Both the position numbers and the translations under genes were made by a program. 18,047 nucleotides of DNA, taken from Cytophagaceae bacterium (lineage in GTDB: Bacteria; Bacteroidota; Bacteroidia; Cytophagales; Spirosomataceae). Of the stretch, positions 15,658-18,047 are shown piece by piece (within the stretch, counting starts at the first letter, position 1; each line of letters begins with the position of its first letter). Below the pieces are notes generated by a model. It was not told where the DNA came from and did no database searches. It saw only the letters and a program-made list of their open reading frames with translations. Where the stretch lies: contig CANIYB010000011.1 of NCBI GenBank assembly GCA_947471105.1, positions 1-18,047 on the forward strand, written 5' to 3'.

Positions 15658-18047
15658 GACTTTTTTTTCTTTTTTGCTGGTAAAATGGGTTCAACAATAT
15701 CTTTAATTCTTAAATTTCTAAATCTCAACGAGTCACCATGACCTAAAAACCCAATATGTCCCGTTTTGTTTAATAATCCTGGATGCTCTTTGTGATCAGC
15801 CGTTCCCGACTTAGTCGCCTCCGCAATATCTCCATCTAAAATTACCTCACCATTTAAAATAACTTTGATTTTATTTCCTACGGCTATCACCTCTTCCTGG
15901 TTCCATTCACCCACCGGTTTTAAAAATCCTTGCTTAGCAGGAATGATTCCATAAACAGATCCATGATATTGATACGGCTGTAATTTTGCGTAAATCGGCG
16001 CCGTATTATCCAAAATCTGTAATTCCATTGCCACATAGGCCGCATCACCTTCCAATGGCGCACGAATTCCTAAGCCATTATTGGCCCCAGGAGTTAATTG
16101 GAACTCGAATTTCATATGAAAATCTCCATATTCCTTTTTCGTGTATAAATTACCCTTTCCTCCTCTTTTAGGATAAATTGCCAATTCGCCATTTTCAGGC
16201 ACATAATCAATCGTGTTTCCTATCCAGTTAAATAGGCTCGATCCATCAAACATCGTCTCAAAACCTTCTGATTTTTCTTGGTCTGAAACTTGATAGGTAG
16301 GTTCAGGTGCCAATTCCTTAACATAAATATTACGGTAGGTAATATGATTTCCATGGGCTTGTAATTCAATCGCATCTTTCACGAAAATTGGAATTTTACG
16401 ATCCCAATAATTTTCTAAAATCGATTGATCTACCACCAATTCCCCATTTAAATAAACCGTTACTCGCTCACCCTTCATGATAATTCGGAATGTATTCCAC
16501 TCGTCGATCGGGTTATCAGCTACTTTTAAGGGGTTTTTAGGATTTTTAATGTTGTTATATAATCCTCCAGAACCTACTTGAGCTCCCACGCTGGTCCTTG
16601 CCAAATCCCAAATTTGAACTTGTGGGGATCCTCTTAAATAAATTCCGGCATCGCCATCTTTCTCGATTTTCCAATCCACATACATCTCAAAATCCTGATA
16701 GTCTTTTACCGAACATAGGTTTTCTCCATGACCCGTAAAATGTAATTCCTCGTCTTTGGCGTACCAACCGGTACGCATGATGACATCCGCCTTCATTTGT
16801 TTTTTAGCCAAGGTATCCGCCGACATATTTCTCCTTTTCACTGGATTGTCAACCAAACCTTTCCAACCGCGTAAATCTTGTCCATTAAACATCGTATAAA
16901 AACCAGTTGGCATTCCACCTTTAGCTAATACCTTCTGAACGGCTGATTTTTGATCTGCATCTGATACAGCCGACATTGCGTCCTGCATCCACTCCCGAGT
17001 CATTTGACCCTGGAAATCCGGGGATGCTAAAAATATAGTAGCCAGTCCGTCCGCGGCAGTCGACTTAGAATTAGGCTCCTTTAATCCTAAATGCAAAGTT
17101 CTCATTGCATTTAGTGTATTACACTTCCCTAATCCCTTATAAATTTGATCGCGGATTTCTTTGTTTTCAGTCAATGCTAACGCATTTCGGTAACGAAGAA
17201 CTTGTTGGGTTACATTCGAACCCGTCTTCCCATTAATTCGAACAAAGGCTCTCAGGGCATTTTCATTTTTCAATTTTGCTGCCGCATAAAGCCAATTCAA
17301 GTTTTCTACATCCTGTGCAAAGGGCACATAATTTTCTTTTTTATTGGCTTTGAGGGCCATCTTATTTACCTGAGCTCCCAACTCTGGATTACTTTTAAGA
17401 ATAACCGTTACACAAGCTTGAAGCGCAGCCACTTCGTTTTCCAACATGGCGTTGGATAATTTATCCGCAATCAATGTAAAATCTTGTGCAGTAGACCAAT
17501 GAATTAAACTTTGAAAACCAGCCGCTCTTGTAAAACCATTCGATTGTACGGCCTTCCACACTTGGGGACGAATGCCATCCCAATGCCTATAAGAACCATA
17601 AATCATTAGAAATGCTTGTTGGTTCGGGGCCAACTTAGCAAAGTCCTTTACATATTTCATAAAAAATGTATTGGCAGGAAGGGTTGAAAATGCCTCCCCA
17701 AGCGCGATGACATCGACATTCCCAACAGCCGCTAAATCCCAAGCTTTGGGTAATGCTTGTAATCCCAAAGCCTTAATGTGACTAATGACTACCTCCGTTT
17801 TTAAACTCTGTGATGTAGACAAGGTCACAGGCAATGCCCATTTTGCCTTTAAATTACCTACAGCAACGACAAACATTTTTTGATGTGCCTCATCCCAAGT
17901 TTTGACCGCCTTCCCTAAAATGGGTAACAAAGCAGGTTGGGGATTTGACAATATTTTTTTCAACATATATCCCGACAATTCCGGATTCGCTTTAGCAAAT
18001 TTACCGACTAGATAAGCGCCTGGATTTACTTCCTTTTGAATGATTAA
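15654..18047 (-). CDS. HEAT-like repeat protein with two 3-keto-disaccharide hydrolase (DUF1080) domains (partial, N-terminus off the right edge)
   Basis: The frame is open to the window end, so the true start is beyond 18047; a TTG at 17978 is not the start. The visible N-terminal region (about 16910-18047) is alpha-helical with alanine- and leucine-rich repeats like HEAT/PBS-lyase repeats. Two DUF1080 domains follow: the first from GFYTMFNGQDLRGWKG (about 16905 down to 16310), with DAGIYLRG, DEWNTFRIIMKG, VYLNGELV and YRNIYVKEL; the second from GFETMFDGSSLFNWIG (about 16270 down to 15690), with NNGLGIRAP, GEWNQEEVIAVG, VILNGEVI and FRNLRI. DUF1080 proteins cleave 3-keto-glycosides by elimination, acting on sugars first oxidised at C3. 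The protein ends in a lysine tail (PAKKKKKS). It overlaps the [2Fe-2S] gene by 4 bases, forming an operon with the molybdenum hydroxylase. Tandem domains with a helical repeat part suggest a large envelope scaffold or enzyme; location is unknown because the signal region is missing. Confidence 0.9.
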   Translation of the reverse strand, partial: LIIQKEVNPGAYLVGKFAKANPELSGYMLKKILSNPQPALLPILGKAVKTWDEAHQKMFVVAVGNLKAKWALPVTLSTSQSLKTEVVISHIKALGLQALPKAWDLAAVGNVDVIALGEAFSTLPANTFFMKYVKDFAKLAPNQQAFLMIYGSYRHWDGIRPQVWKAVQSNGFTRAAGFQSLIHWSTAQDFTLIADKLSNAMLENEVAALQACVTVILKSNPELGAQVNKMALKANKKENYVPFAQDVENLNWLYAAAKLKNENALRAFVRINGKTGSNVTQQVLRYRNALALTENKEIRDQIYKGLGKCNTLNAMRTLHLGLKEPNSKSTAADGLATIFLASPDFQGQMTREWMQDAMSAVSDADQKSAVQKVLAKGGMPTGFYTMFNGQDLRGWKGLVDNPVKRRNMSADTLAKKQMKADVIMRTGWYAKDEELHFTGHGENLCSVKDYQDFEMYVDWKIEKDGDAGIYLRGSPQVQIWDLARTSVGAQVGSGGLYNNIKNPKNPLKVADNPIDEWNTFRIIMKGERVTVYLNGELVVDQSILENYWDRKIPIFVKDAIELQAHGNHITYRNIYVKELAPEPTYQVSDQEKSEGFETMFDGSSLFNWIGNTIDYVPENGELAIYPKRGGKGNLYTKKEYGDFHMKFEFQLTPGANNGLGIRAPLEGDAAYVAMELQILDNTAPIYAKLQPYQYHGSVYGIIPAKQGFLKPVGEWNQEEVIAVGNKIKVILNGEVILDGDIAEATKSGTADHKEHPGLLNKTGHIGFLGHGDSLRFRNLRIKDIVEPILPAKKKKKS

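Noticed and set aside
17202..17459. An 85-codon plus-strand frame
   Set aside because: Antisense to the helical-repeat part of the DUF1080 protein; its composition is typical of a chance frame.
17976..17978. TTG as the start of the DUF1080 protein
   Set aside because: The frame stays open with plausible helical-repeat sequence up to the window edge, so the gene is simply cut off.

Overview
The window comes from a Bacteroidota chromosome, probably a Cytophagales-type bacterium (the order is my inference). The evidence is AT-rich DNA, a SusC/RagA-family TonB-dependent receptor, a protein ending in a type IX secretion (T9SS) sorting domain, few Shine-Dalgarno sequences before starts, two exact matches to the Bacteroidota -7 promoter element TAnnTTTG, a DUF1080 protein and a GH127-type glycosidase. 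There are 13 protein-coding genes and no gap over 300 bases. I saw no rRNA, tRNA, CRISPR array, insertion sequence or phage gene.

Layout, left to right. (1) Bases 1-2035 (-): N-terminal two thirds of a SusC-like receptor; its end, and any SusD partner, lie off the left edge. (2) 2259-4830 (+): a GMC-type flavin oxidoreductase with a ferredoxin-like cysteine cluster, then, 4 bases later, a secreted glycerophosphodiester phosphodiesterase-family protein. (3) 4851-5561 (-): a glucosamine/galactosamine-6-phosphate isomerase. (4) 5737-8754 (+): a three-gene exporter operon (lipoprotein membrane-fusion protein, FtsX/MacB-type permease, ATPase) whose genes overlap end to start. (5) 8756-10868 (-): two family-2 glycosyltransferases that overlap by one base, then a small T9SS-sorted protein. 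(6) 11007-13004 (+): a secreted GH127/DUF1680 family glycosidase. (7) 13064-18047 (-): a tight operon with a HEAT-like/double-DUF1080 protein (N-terminus off the right edge), a [2Fe-2S] subunit and a Tat-exported molybdopterin subunit of a xanthine dehydrogenase/isoquinoline-oxidoreductase-like enzyme, closed by an intrinsic terminator.

How they may work together. Much of the window concerns carbohydrate uptake, modification or breakdown at the cell envelope. DUF1080 proteins are known as 3-keto-glycoside hydrolases or lyases, which act after a dehydrogenase has oxidised the sugar at C3. Here a double-DUF1080 protein is translationally coupled to a periplasmic molybdenum hydroxylase, and a GMC oxidoreductase, an aminosugar-phosphate isomerase, a GH127 glycosidase and a SusC receptor lie within 18 kb. 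An oxidation-dependent route for glycoside cleavage is the most interesting reading, but it is inferred from family membership and gene order only. The exporter and the glycosyltransferases may be unrelated neighbours.
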